This document shows, in pieces, positions 25,905-37,676 of a stretch of DNA of 64,000 bases. Each line of letters begins with the position of its first letter. Positions within the stretch are counted from its first letter, which is position 1. The stretch covers positions 811,824-875,823 of the forward strand of contig JAYKAV010002519.1 of the NCBI GenBank assembly GCA_035582835.1. Direction: 5' to 3'. Source of the stretch: Phoebastria nigripes (taxonomy: Eukaryota; Chordata; Aves; Procellariiformes; Diomedeidae). Both the position numbers and the translations under genes were made by a program. The notes under the pieces are model-generated. The model was not told where the DNA came from. It did no database searches and saw nothing but the letters and a program-made list of their open reading frames with translations.

Positions 25905-25985
25905 ATTAGCTGATGTTTGTAAAACATTTTGAATCTGGGAAGCACCGTATAAATGTGAGCTATTATTATTGTTATTTATTATAAG
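25905..25985 (+). repeat. Probable tail of an ancient amniote retroelement (MIR/L2-like)
   Basis: The stretch has TGTTTGTAAAACATTTTGAA, then a spacer, CCGTATAAATG and a run of TATTATTATT-type repeats. This order (GTAAAGCGCTTTGA-like box, TATAAATG box, ATT repeats) is familiar from 3' tails of old SINE/LINE families in reptile and bird genomes. The body upstream is too diverged for me to identify, and family assignment needs a repeat-library search. Confidence 0.5.
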
Positions 25986-28900
25986 GGAGATGCAAATCCT
26001 CTCTAAATGTTGACTAAAGCCGTGCAATTTTTATGGTCACAACTTTGTCAAAAAGATTTTTATCTTCCTAGCAGCAATGTGCTCCCAAAGATGTCGAGCT
26101 TTAAATCAACAGCTGTTATACCTCAAGCAAGTTATGAATTTTCCTTGATTTACAGCAGTTGGGTTTTTTTTATTTTTCTTTTTAGGATGGGGCGGGAGAA
26201 GTGTGTGCTTTTGCAAACATGTAACATAAGGCCAAGAGTTCCTCAGAGGAAAACCACATCCACCCCCAGTGAGGCTGTTAAATCCACGTTCAGGCACTGA
26301 GTGAATGACCTGGTTTTCATCACACAGAGGAGGTAGCAATTCCCACTGAACACACCAGGAGCTGCTCTGGGAGCACGCACCCTTAACAACATCACTTATT
26401 TGCTTGTCTAGGTCTGGCTGCAGGATCCTCCGTTTAGATACCAGCTAGGTTGGTTTTTGTTTGGTTTTGTCTGTTTGTAGCTACCTGTTTGTTTGCCTTA
26501 AATCCTGGTCCATCATACAGTGAGAGCTGTGCAAATACCGAGGGAGCTTGAGTTATTCAGCAGAGTCCCTGAAGGGGAAAGGGAGCTCCCTCCCGGCTTC
26601 CCCGGAGCCCCGCTAATTATCCCACATTGTAAGAATTCCTAAGGGAAACCCTAAGGGGAGTTGTCAGCAGCATTTTTATACCCTCTTAACCTGATGCAGA
26701 CAGCAACACGTGTGCAAGCCAAGGACAGATGACCTTGGACTTGAATACAAACAGGATTAGGACCCTTCTTCTTTCAGATTCCCCTTCGGAGCGTCAGCAT
26801 GAGTGATATGTTGACTGGAAACTGAAGCCACTTGTGTGAACAAAAGCTATTCTCTCCAGCAGTGCTATTGAAAAAGCACCTGGAAGAAGCAGAGGATGAA
26901 ATTTGTGGTATCTATCCATTAAGATCACTTGGAGAGGAGTTCTGGGAAGCCCTGACTCTCCTGTAGCTTTTGGGAGCGTTGCACATTTTCCATATGCATA
27001 CATACAGCCTACCCTTGCAATTATGACTTATTTGATCAAGAAAGTTTGAAAACACTGGCTTTTTACGCACCTGCAGCGTGGCATTGTTTTCAAGGGAAGA
27101 AGGTGTGTATCTCACATGGTCTTTTCTATCCTGGCTGGTGTTCTGTATAACAAACATTTCTGGCCAGCAGTTCACTTTAAGGGCATCAGCGAAGAACTCG
27201 TCCAGATTATTGCTGTAACAGGTTTGCTCACTGAGAGGGCCACATCTGTTCCAAAAGCCAGCCAATTCCACCATCTTATCAGTGAAATATGTATTTTTCT
27301 CCTTTTAGGACATCCAATGTTGAGAGCATGCGTACAGCTCTCCCTTCCTCTGCCTGCCTTCACAAGACGTGGGTCCACCAGGAGTTCCAGCTCCCACTAA
27401 GGGAATCCTCTGCAGACCCATGGTCACCTCGATCCTGACCCAAAGCTCCGTGAATCATAATAAGGCCCCTGCCCACAACTGAGTGCAAGTTACAGTTACC
27501 TACTTACATATCAGCAGGTTATTGCAACAGTTGTTTTGGGCCAAACCCTGCCAATTTCTTCATATGGATGACTCCAACTCAGCGGACAGTGAAGTGCAGT
27601 TATAGGGTAGGGCAGAAAAGGATTGAAAACCTGCTGGTTTTTCAATAAGACTCTATGACTACGTGGAGCAACCAGCCATCCCCCATGGGAGAAAAGAAGG
27701 TGGCAATAAGAGATACAGGAGTCTCAGGGGATCCTACTAGCTTCTCCCACCCCACAGTACAACCTCCTCATCCACAGACACCTCCTCTACGAGTTCTTGA
27801 ATTTGGCCCATAAATAGGACTTCAAAGCATACATACAATGAACGTGGACTTCAAAATTTTGTTTCCTTATTTATTTTGCCTGCATACAGTAGCACTGGTA
27901 TTTCAGGACAGATGTAATTTTTTTTTGTCAAAAATAGGCATCTTTTAATTAAATCTTGCAGTAAATAATGATATTTGTACTCCAGGGCTGTCAAATATTT
28001 CATTTAAAAAATCAACCTAAAATAAATACTTTTATTAAAAATGTTGTATTTTTTTCTTAGCTCCAGTTTGTGTCTACAGCCATACCGAAAGACATGAATA
28101 TTTCTCTCTGACACATATTTGGCTGAGAGGGTAATATTTTGCTCTAAGTGTTTCCCACTAAACATTGTGACAAAGTTATGTTGACGTTGCACGGCAGTTT
28201 GATATTTAAACTGAAATTTAAAAACTGCTTGTACATGCATAACTTTATGATTCACTAGATCGTGCCATGAAAGCCCCTGTATCTCAGTTAGTATTCTGTT
28301 GAATCCACAGCTACCTTGAATTTGTAGACATTGCTATCCTTGCACGCGAATCACCCATTAAATTGGGATGATTGGAGAACTATTTCTGGGCTTTACAGAG
28401 ATTAACCAGACTTTACTTCCTACTATTGAAAATGCTTCTGCAACATGCTGTGCATTGGCAACTCAGTAACAGATTGACAGGCGTAAGAAATTGCCATGTC
28501 CCCTCAGATGTTCATTGGATTTTTACAAGTAGACGAGCCCCCAGAAAGCTTCTGGGTACTGCTGTCTTGGAGCAGTTACTGTGAGTACCAGGAAAGAGTG
28601 CTGACCAAGCAATCTGTGTATTGGCTGTGGGAGCTCCAAGGGAATGGAGCCGCTCCAACATGTCTTGAGGGACAGGGTGTGCAGTTCCCATCCTGCAAGC
28701 CCGGCTGTGCAGGATAGGGGAAGAGGCAGGGAAGAACGGAGCCACTGCTTCATTCCTCTCCATCCCCCTTATCCCAGTCAAGCTTATGGTAGTTTAAGGA
28801 ATGGGAATGAGTTTGGCAGAATCGAAACCTCACCTCTGAAGCTAAACTCGTCTTACACTGTCAGATATTCTGTATTTAACAACACAGTCATGCAGTGACT

Positions 28901-29612
28901 GGAAGAAAGGTTTGCCATGCTGGATGGGCATGCATGGCTTATTCATTTATGAAGACAGCCTGCCTCATTGAATCCAGCCTTGTCAGAGGTGCAGTGAATG
29001 AGTCCTTGTACCATCAGTGCACATCGCTTCTCTTTGCTTGGTACACACTTTGTACATCTCAGTATGGACTTGCAGGTGGAAGAATACAAGCAAGAGTTAC
29101 AATAACATCTTTTAAAACTGTATTTAAATTATTCTAAAAATAATTGTGCTGAACATAAACAGCATCTGTACATGATGTGTTGTGTGGTCAAAATTTTCAT
29201 CAGTATCCGCTGTGCTGCAGAGAAGTCTTACACTGAAGGAACCAGCTCTTTTCTCAACGAGCTTGTGTGACTCTGAGCCGAGCCTCTGGCCCAAACCAGG
29301 ATGACCCTTGCATGTAATACTTCCTAATTGATCGCTTCCCATTAAGCCTGGGCTTCCAATTTAACTTCTTACATTCACAGACAGGGGCCCCAGCAGCCTG
29401 CTTAGATCATACCTGCCTGAGTTGTGCCTCTCTTCCTCGTTACTCCCGACCTCCAGCATCAGCACCAATACCTGATTTGAGCACCCAGGAACAGAAGAGG
29501 GAAGGAAGAGCAGGGAAGAGTCCTTATGCTTCACCTCTTTTTCCTGGACCTTAGCAGGGGTTGGGAGACACGGCATACAAGGAGTGGCTCACAGCTGGGT
29601 TTATGCAATCTT
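25986..29612. other. Intergenic DNA, no gene seen
   Basis: Unique sequence with short open frames only. A GT-rich stretch occurs at about 26450-26495. No recognised repeat, RNA or exon. Confidence 0.65.
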
Positions 29613-29963
29613 AAGAAGAGACTGCTAAAGAGGAATCTTCTTGCTGTCTTCAGCTACCTAACAGAATTGTACAGAGAAGGCAGAGACAGACTCTTCCCAA
29701 AGATAGGATGAGAGGCAAGGGCACAAGTTGCAACACAGGAAATTCCAATTAGAAACTAGGAGGAAAAAAATCACCCTGAGGACAGTCAAACATTGGACCA
29801 CTTTGACCAGAGAGAATATAGCATCTTCGTCAACAGAGATACTCAAAGTTTGACTGGACAAGATCCTGAGCAATCTGATTTCAATGGACCTTCTTCGAGC
29901 CAGGGCTTGGACCAGACAACCTCCAGAAATCCCTTCCTCACTCTGCCATTCTGCAATTCCAGG
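29613..29963 (+). mobile_element. Old CR1 LINE fragment (3' end), heavily diverged
   Basis: Plus-strand sequence follows the order of a CR1 3' end: a CTTCAGCTACCTAA region, AGGATGAGAGGCAAGGGCAC, a degraded ACATTGGACCA segment, GATCCTGAGCAATCTGAT, and near the end GGACCAGACAACCTCCAGAA before TTCTGCAATTCC. Many substitutions and small indels mark it as ancient, most like the CR1-Y/X type from memory. No reading frame survives. Confidence 0.8.
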
Positions 29964-31179
29964 ATTAGCAGTGACTTTGCTGCAGCAAACAGCAGTTTCT
30001 TAATGCCTTTCTCTTACTTCGATTCAGAAGTGAACCTAACCACCCTATTGCACTCTGACCTCCAAGGGCACTGACGTAAGGGGTGATGTCACATATGCTG
30101 GGGAGCTTTAATGATTTATACAAGTTTCAAGCCTCAGAGCTGAGTTCTCACCCGGGTTAAATATCTGGTGAGGATGCGCCTCAACAAGCACCCTGAGCTT
30201 ATGCTGGTAATGGTTTGTATGCATTTGTTCTATAGTTAGCTATCTATCAAAAGACTTATGTGGTAATTTAATGCTTTATGTGGCTGATAGTAAATGAAGC
30301 AATCAAAACCCGCTGAATATTCTGCTAGGCAGTAACAGGGAAGAGTTACCAGGGTCTTGTGTGTCATTATCTCCCCCACTGATCCTTTGGGGGTTCTTTC
30401 TGCTATTTCTGTCTCCATAGCACAAACATTGTCCTCTTCTTACCATTCACTCCATTAGATACCACTGCACTGTCACAGCACTTGACTATAACAAAATTAG
30501 TAAAGCAACCTTGTTCCCATGAACGTTGCAGTGCTAATACAGCCTCCTTCTGCTTAGAAAACTGACCTTACTTCCTATTCTTGTGATCTTAAAGCCAGCA
30601 AAGCATGCAGAGACAAGTCATTGTTTCCTTTCAGTGACATAGCGCTGGAACAAAAGACCAAGCATTTGTTCATCATAGGATGATGAAATAAATAGCAATT
30701 TACTCAACAGATTACATGGATTAATGGGAAACCTCAAAACAAATGTAAGTGGTCCTGATAGCGAAACGAAAATTTAGAAATCACATTGCCTTTGGCTACT
30801 TCAAATCAATCAGCATCAATTGAAAAACATATGCAAATATAACTTAAGTACATTCATCCTTCTCCACTAAAATCTGTCAATCACAAGAACAATGAATATC
30901 ACTGGACGACTAAATTTTGAATGCTGAGTACATTTTGTACTAATTGTAGTATTTTATTGTATCATCAAGTAAAGGAAAACTGTTAGTGTTCTCAATAACT
31001 GTGTACACAATAAATGCCTAAGAGATTGTTGCCATGAGTATTATCTGTCAAGCAAATATCAGTGCCTCAATTACTGTTTTCTTTCAGCAAATACAGAATC
31101 AACCCACAAAGAGTGACGGTGGAAGAGTGCTGGCACCTTTATAGCTCTGTAACTCTGCCAGGGAACGGTTTCGCCAAAT
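29964..31179. other. Intergenic DNA, no gene seen
   Basis: AT-rich sequence without recognisable genes or repeats. A TGACGTAA box occurs near 30073, but there is no promoter context around it. Confidence 0.65.
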
Positions 31180-31262
31180 ACCCAGATGGTGTGAATCAAT
31201 ACAGCTCCATTGACTTCTTCAGAATTAACCCGCGTTAGACCATCTGAAGACCTGGCCCATGG
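31180..31262 (+). repeat. Possible ancient amniote interspersed repeat relic
   Basis: The stretch contains CAGCTCCATTGACTTC and ends in GACCTGGCCCAT. This pair of boxes at this spacing recurs in old interspersed repeats of turtles, crocodilians and birds, as I remember them. I cannot name the family and it is short, so this is a tentative call. Confidence 0.35.
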
Positions 31263-31584
31263 AAATCACCAGTAGGTTTTCCAGCCACACACCAGTGCAG
31301 GGGTGTCCGCTGCAGTCTTAGCATTCCAGCCTCTCTCAGGCTTAGTCCAGGTCTTCCTCCATCTGATGCTTCCCAGGCAGTGCCAGCACTGATAGTGAAT
31401 CTCAGCATTCATGTGGAAAAAAAAATACTTAGTTTCTAGCCTAATTGCTTGAAGAGAAAGTCTTGGTATCAGAAATCTCAAAAAAAACCCCAGAAAGGTG
31501 AAGGTGAATAAAATGATCCTGTTATTTGGGGGGGGGTTAACTAAAAATATCATCTCTTAATTTCTAAACCACATGTCCTGATTT

Positions 31585-31638
31585 TTTGGACATGACAGTC
31601 CTGCTACTATGTTTGGACATGACAGTCCTGCTACTATG
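31585..31638 (+). repeat. Perfect tandem duplication of a 27-bp unit
   Basis: Two identical adjacent 27-bp copies (31585-31611 and 31612-31638) carry GGACATGACAGTCCTGC. The identity suggests a recent slippage or duplication event. A G9 run lies 50 bp to the left at 31528-31536. Confidence 0.9.
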
Positions 31639-33235
31639 TTTTGATCGGTTAAGATTTAAAGACAAAAAAATAGCACGGCTTTCCCATTTTCTGCAAGAAG
31701 CCAACATGCACTTTGAACCACTTCATTCTTCAGGATGTTTTTCCTGACACTCTGTTCCAGTTTTCTTCTTCAGGATTTCTCTTGTCTGAGCAGCTGGGAG
31801 TGGCTTTTAAGATTTCAGGCACTTGATATTACCTATTGTTTGGGATTCTAGTTCAGAAGTTGATTGTTGTCCACTTATTGGAACAAATGGACCAAGAAAG
31901 GAACTGTATTCAAGAAAAAAATATAGTGTCCTGAGTTCTGCAGATCTAAAATACATCATCCACACAGATGCATAACTTAATCCTCACTTGTGAGGACTGC
32001 AGTAGCTGGTAGCACTGATGTGGCTTTAAATTGTATCCATTTTCAGAATCTTTTTGGCTTTCTTTTATGTGCAATATCTTTTTTCACAAAGTCTTCAATT
32101 TTGATCAAGTTGTGTTTACGAAAAGAGAGATGGATCCTAAAATCAGGATCCCCTTTTTGCAGGAAATTCTTCTGCCTTTTGTGTACGTGGACTACTGTAG
32201 AATAAGCCAGCCTTAGCAGGGTGACTCCTACTGAAATATGTAGGAGTATATGTAAAGCACTGAGAGGGCTTTATGAACCACTGGTGAATCTGTTGCCCAC
32301 ACATTGGATAAATTTGCAAGATGGCTTTGAAATAGTCTGTCTGAGTAATTATCTGTCTGTTAAAGAACCATTGTTGTCTATTTCAGTGGCTTTCTGCCAT
32401 GTTATAATTAATGAATTTTTGTGCTGATTAATTTTTTCTGTATTCATTAAAATGATACAATCAAGTCATTTGGGCCAAATACTTAATAAAGGTTTTTGAT
32501 AGGGAATATAGTCTTTAATTTTCTTCTTACTGAATAATTACAGAGAAAAATCAAATAAGAGCTTGTTTACATGAAAAATTAGAATAGCTATTTCCCTTTA
32601 AATTCATGTCCTTCCTTAATCCTAAATAACTCTCAAAAAAGGTCTAATTTAGGCAGTGAGTAGAACAATGAAGTTATGCCTGTGTAACTTTGTTTATACT
32701 CAGGACCTAAAGTAAGTGCCTCCATTTGTTTTGCTTGATTTTAATGAATGGTTATTACAAGTAGGGGATTTTCTAGGCATATGCTCCCACCCATGAGCAG
32801 GCCTGTCCCATCAACATTTTGTCAGTTCTATTCTAACACGCTGTGTATATGTATATATGTGTGAGGGCATACACAGCACCTCCTATCTCCTCAGACGCCT
32901 AATGTTCACTTTATGTAGCTGACCACTGCTAGATATGGGGCTCCATGCTGTGACAACTAATGAATTTGTTCCTGGTCAAGCCCAAGTGGTTGTGGGCTCT
33001 GCTTCTACAGCAGCAGGTTTTACACTACACTTAACACCATACACAGCTTGATGAAAGACTCTGTCTCCGTATTTCAAGGCATTTCAAGGATTCATTGGAA
33101 TACTTTTGCACATTCTTCCTACCTTTAATGTATTTAAATTTCTGTCCTGAACGATTCAAGAGCAACTTCTCAATTCAATTGTATCCTTCCAATTGTTTCC
33201 CACTATATTTCCGGCCCTGCCTAAGGTCAAGTTCC
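31639..33235. other. Intergenic DNA, no gene seen
   Basis: AT-rich unique sequence with no recognised feature. Confidence 0.65.
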
Positions 33236-34020
33236 AATAATGGGCCAACAGGAGCCTTATGAAATTCAACAGGGACAAATGCAACGCCGTGCCCCCCAGA
33301 GGAAGAAACCCTTGCAATAAGGCAGGCTGGGGAGCAGCTCTGTGGCAGGGGTCCTGGGAGTGCTGGTGGGCAGCAAGCTAAGCACGGGCCAGCAGCGAGC
33401 CCTGGAAGCGATGAAGGCCAACAGTGCCCTGGGCTGCATCAGCAGGAGCACAGCCAGCAGATCAAGGAAAGCGATTATTCCCTTTACTCAGCAGCTGTTA
33501 GACCACATCTAGAGCACTGCATCCAGTTTGGGGCTCCCCAGTACGGGAAAGGCACTGATAAACTGTAGTGAGTCCAGGGGAGGGCCACCACACTGGTTGG
33601 GGCTGGAGCATGTGATCTGCGAGGACAGGCAGAGGGACCGAGGCTTGTTCACCTGGAGAGGGGATGGCTTTAGGGGGACCACACAGAAGCCCCCCAGCAC
33701 CTACAAGGAGCTTATCAAGGAATCGGAGCCAGGCTTTTCCTAGCAGTGCGTGTCTGGAGGCTGAGAGGCAACAGACGTAAGGTGAAACCACAGAGGTTCA
33801 GACTGGACAGAAGAAATATTTCCCCACAAGGACAATCAAGCAGTGGAGCAAACTGCCCAGAGAGGTTGTGCAGTCTCTGTCCCTGGAGGTTTTGAAGCCC
33901 ACACTCTGGGTACAGCCCAGAGCAACCTGGTCGGACCTTGTAGCTGACCCTGCTGTGAGCATGGGGTGGGCTAGAAGCCTCTTGAGGCCCCTTCCAGCCT
34001 AAATTACCCTGTAATCCTAT
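33236..34020 (+). mobile_element. Degraded CR1 LINE fragment, 5'-truncated
   Basis: Plus-strand CR1 landmarks occur in order: a TGAAATTCAACAGGGACAAA box, a region encoding GVLVG-like residues (about 33350), GAAGGCCAACAGTGCCCTGG (about 33412), a GTTAGACCACATCTAGAGCA region, CCAGGGGAGGGCCACCA (about 33575), AGGTTCAGACTGGACA, AACTGCCCAGAGAGGTTGTG and a closing CCCCTTCCAGCCTAAAT. It encodes the C-terminal part of the CR1 ORF2 reverse transcriptase, but frameshifts and internal stops break it throughout. It is older than the copy at 44.8 kb, younger than the one at 29.6 kb, and most like CR1-D/F types from memory. Confidence 0.9.
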
Positions 34021-37000
34021 ATGTGTCAGAGAGGAATTAAGCTATGCAATATATTCCCTTTGTAATCGGGGCAATATGAAATGTCACTGATGTCCTTCTA
34101 CCCCTCAAGGTATGTATTGTTGTTTCAAATCTTGCAGGCATACCATAAAGCTTACCTAAGCAAATCTTGGAAATAAGCTGAAAAAATTCTTCCTTTTTTT
34201 GATTCTGAAAGTTATGAAACATGAGCCCAAGATGAAATAATGCTTCACTAAAAGCAGAATAATTTACAGCAGCATTCAATCAGATAGTTTAGGAGGAAAT
34301 AAAGCCCTGGTATTAGGTTATGCTAAATATAAAGAGCCAAACCAGGTCTGGATGTAACTCTTTAGGGTTTCGATTAAATTACTTGAGATCTGAATGGAAT
34401 ACGAAAATACTTTTGAGTTTGCCTAACGCATACCTAATGCACTGCCGGCCTGGAAAAGGGATTAGAAATTGAAGGACATATGGAGAATTGTGCCAGAGCA
34501 AGAGTTTGGCTGTGGAGGAACCTCACAGCATTTCATAGATGCTTTCACTTAGTGATCTGTCTACAACTAAATGTCTCCTCCAAACATACAGAACACAGAG
34601 GACATTGAATTAAGTATAAATGTCTTATCTGGCTGCCTTGGATATTTAGACCATAAATTTCAGGTACAGAACTTAGCACAATGGAGTCAGTGCTTGTTGA
34701 TTAGATTTCTGAAGAATTATCACCAGACAAAAAATTAATTATTTGTTATTGGTAGTATTAGCATTCTGCAATACTACTACTAATTCTTATCAGCTGATCT
34801 TTAGCTGTCTCTTAGCAGAATCTAGCAAGAACCCTGAATCTCAACACCACCAGCTATTGAGATGGTATGGAATCAGAACTATGTAATCGTAGTATAAAAT
34901 CATCTCATTGCTCTCCCAGCAAAATAATCGTTCAGTATAAGCTATTGGAAGCAGAGATCCTTTCCTGTTAGCTAATATTAGCATTCTCACTACTTAGCAA
35001 AAATATTAAAACAAATATAAAAGTACCTTAGCCTGAAGTGAGAAAACACAGTATGTAACAAAAACCAATCTTCTCAAGTTCTGGACATGTCAAAAATAGT
35101 TAACTGCTCAGCAGTCCCAGCCCTAACTGCTAATGGGATAAATCTAAAACCTCTTTGTCAATTAATTAACTTATCCCTGCTTCTCAAATTAAGAAATCAA
35201 ATAAAGATAAACATGTAATTTTCTTTCCTTCCATGCTTCAATTCCCACAAGTCCTGCAAGTACATTTCCTACGAACAGCCTCAAATGATGTAAATGATGC
35301 AAAAGGTACAGTAGATAAATACAGCCAGAAAGAAACCTTTAAAATACTGTTCTATATTTGTTTAGAAGAAGAAAAAGGAAGTGTTGAAATGCAGAGGTGT
35401 ACAAGAGCAGGTGAATAAGACTCTGTCCCTGACAACTGTGACCACAAAATTCCCACTGAAGTTATTTCTGCAGAGAAGGAGCCAAGAACAGAGGGCACCC
35501 TCCAGCACCCGCTTAATAAAATGTCAAACAGTGCTTCTCCTGCCATTCACTTGTAACATAAAGATAAAAAGCCACTTGTTATTCTCCTCCAAATCCTTTC
35601 CATCTTAGGACCTCCTCAGCCAGAAGGGACTTAAGCCCACATCTGCTGCAAGACTCCAGACCAACAGTTTTGCAGGAAGGTTGACAAAGAAATAGTGAAA
35701 CTGGGCCACTCTCACCCAAAAGAGAGGAGAATAACTGTTGCTATCAGTGGATGTTCTGCTGCTCTTCCCACGCAGTTGTGTCTCAGAGCCACTGGGAAGA
35801 ACAGCAGGGCACGGCGGTCTCAGGGGTCTTCATGATGGTGCAGCCCCACCAGGGCTGTAGCCCTGTGCTTGGGACCTTCAGCACAGAGACAAAGCCATTA
35901 GTTTGACTCCTGCTCCCAGGACTGGTTTTTTTTTACACAAATCTCTCTCATTAATTCAAGGAAAGAGAAAGCTGTCAGTCCCATTCTTTGATCAAAGGGA
36001 TGTCAGGGACTATCCAAAAGAGACAAATTTAGGCTGAGAATGGTGGTGACTTTCTATCACCTTGAGTCCAACGCCAGAGCTCCGGACTGGTGTTGAAAAA
36101 GCAGCTTTGAATGGGTTCCTCTTGAGTAACTCTGAACTGGTTCCTGTGGGTAACTCCGTTTGGTTTTCCACTTCAGTGGGGAGCTCTTTGGTTACCACCC
36201 TGGGGCACAGTGCATGGGAGAGTTAAGCATTTCACCTCAGAAGCTGGGAACCAGATATCCAAAAAGTTGCAGCGTGGCACCTAACTCTTTACCAGTCATG
36301 TCCACTACTGACAAGTAATTTATACCCTTCTGGTTAATTCCGTACCTAAAACTCAAGGATCCTAATTTGGCACAAGAGAGTTCAAATGCTGTGATTTTTT
36401 TTCTGAGAAGCCAGAAAGGAAGATTATGGAAAGGAAAAGGACTGATGGGGGAAAAATATTTGCTTATGAATGAATAGATAATCAAACAGAATGGGTTTAA
36501 ATGTGAAAATCTATCTGAAGAAAATAAATTCTTAATCTACCTCATTTTGACAAGATGTTGATAGGTGTTGTAGATTTTTTCTCTTCAGGGAGCCCATTTG
36601 CCATTTCTTCTGCTCACCAGAAGCCTCCATCAACCAGTGATTGTTCATGAGATATCTCCCTGTCTCCGGGAGATCCCCTGTTGCCATTTAAGCCATCTTC
36701 TTGTCTAACATGCAGAGGACAAATCTGAAGCTGAAACTCCTCTATTTTTCAGTGTAAGATAAAGATATAAGTAATTCGCATCAGCAGTCACTATATGGAA
36801 CAGAAATTATTTCAGATTCCTTTAGGAATTCTCTAAGCCTAAGCCTATCAGCCCAGCAAGGTATTTGGACGTCCTACCTTAAAGCATATGAGCTACCCTA
36901 GGATTTCATGTGCTTTAGGTAACTTGAGTTTACTTACTGAATCAGGTTGGCATAAAACACTAATCCTTCTCTTGCCTCCCTCCGACATATATTACTGTGG

Positions 37001-37640
37001 ATAGTAGGTACTCCGTTTCATAACTGGGCACAGAATTGCAACAGTAGTTGTGGTTTTCAAAGAAATAGCATTAAAATTCTTGCTCAGGAACAGTTCTACC
37101 TGTTGCTGCATTTAAAAAGGGGACATACAATTATACAATTAATACCTAGTGTAAAATTGTACATGCATTACATGTTTGTAGAAGAGATCATATTCTCTAG
37201 CTATTCAATTATGAGTCACATCAAAAGACCTGCTACCCAGTGTGAACTGACTCCCTCAACTTATCCTTGGAGATAGCTTCAATTTATAGCTGAAGTAACT
37301 CTTAAGGCCCCACTGTTTTGGTAGATCCCTTAGACCACAGCCTTGCTACCATTTTTCTTTGCTTTTTTTTTTTTTTTTTGGTAGCAGTTATGCACCAAGA
37401 CCTCACTTTACTGATACCCACAGAAAGAAGCCACGGTGATGGGCACAGGCTGGGTGTGCCAGCAGCTTGGCTGTGGTTTCTGCAGGCACGGCATGCCTGG
37501 GGCACTAGGCTGACATCTAAAAGGTGAGTGATGCTGCTGCCTGGGATACTGCTGCCTCCCCTCCTGGCCTGGGTGTCAGACAGGCTCGTCTGGGTGCTCA
37601 GGCTGGGACAGGCCAACTGAGCAAAAGTGCAGTTAAGCAG

Positions 37641-37676
<36 letters not shown>

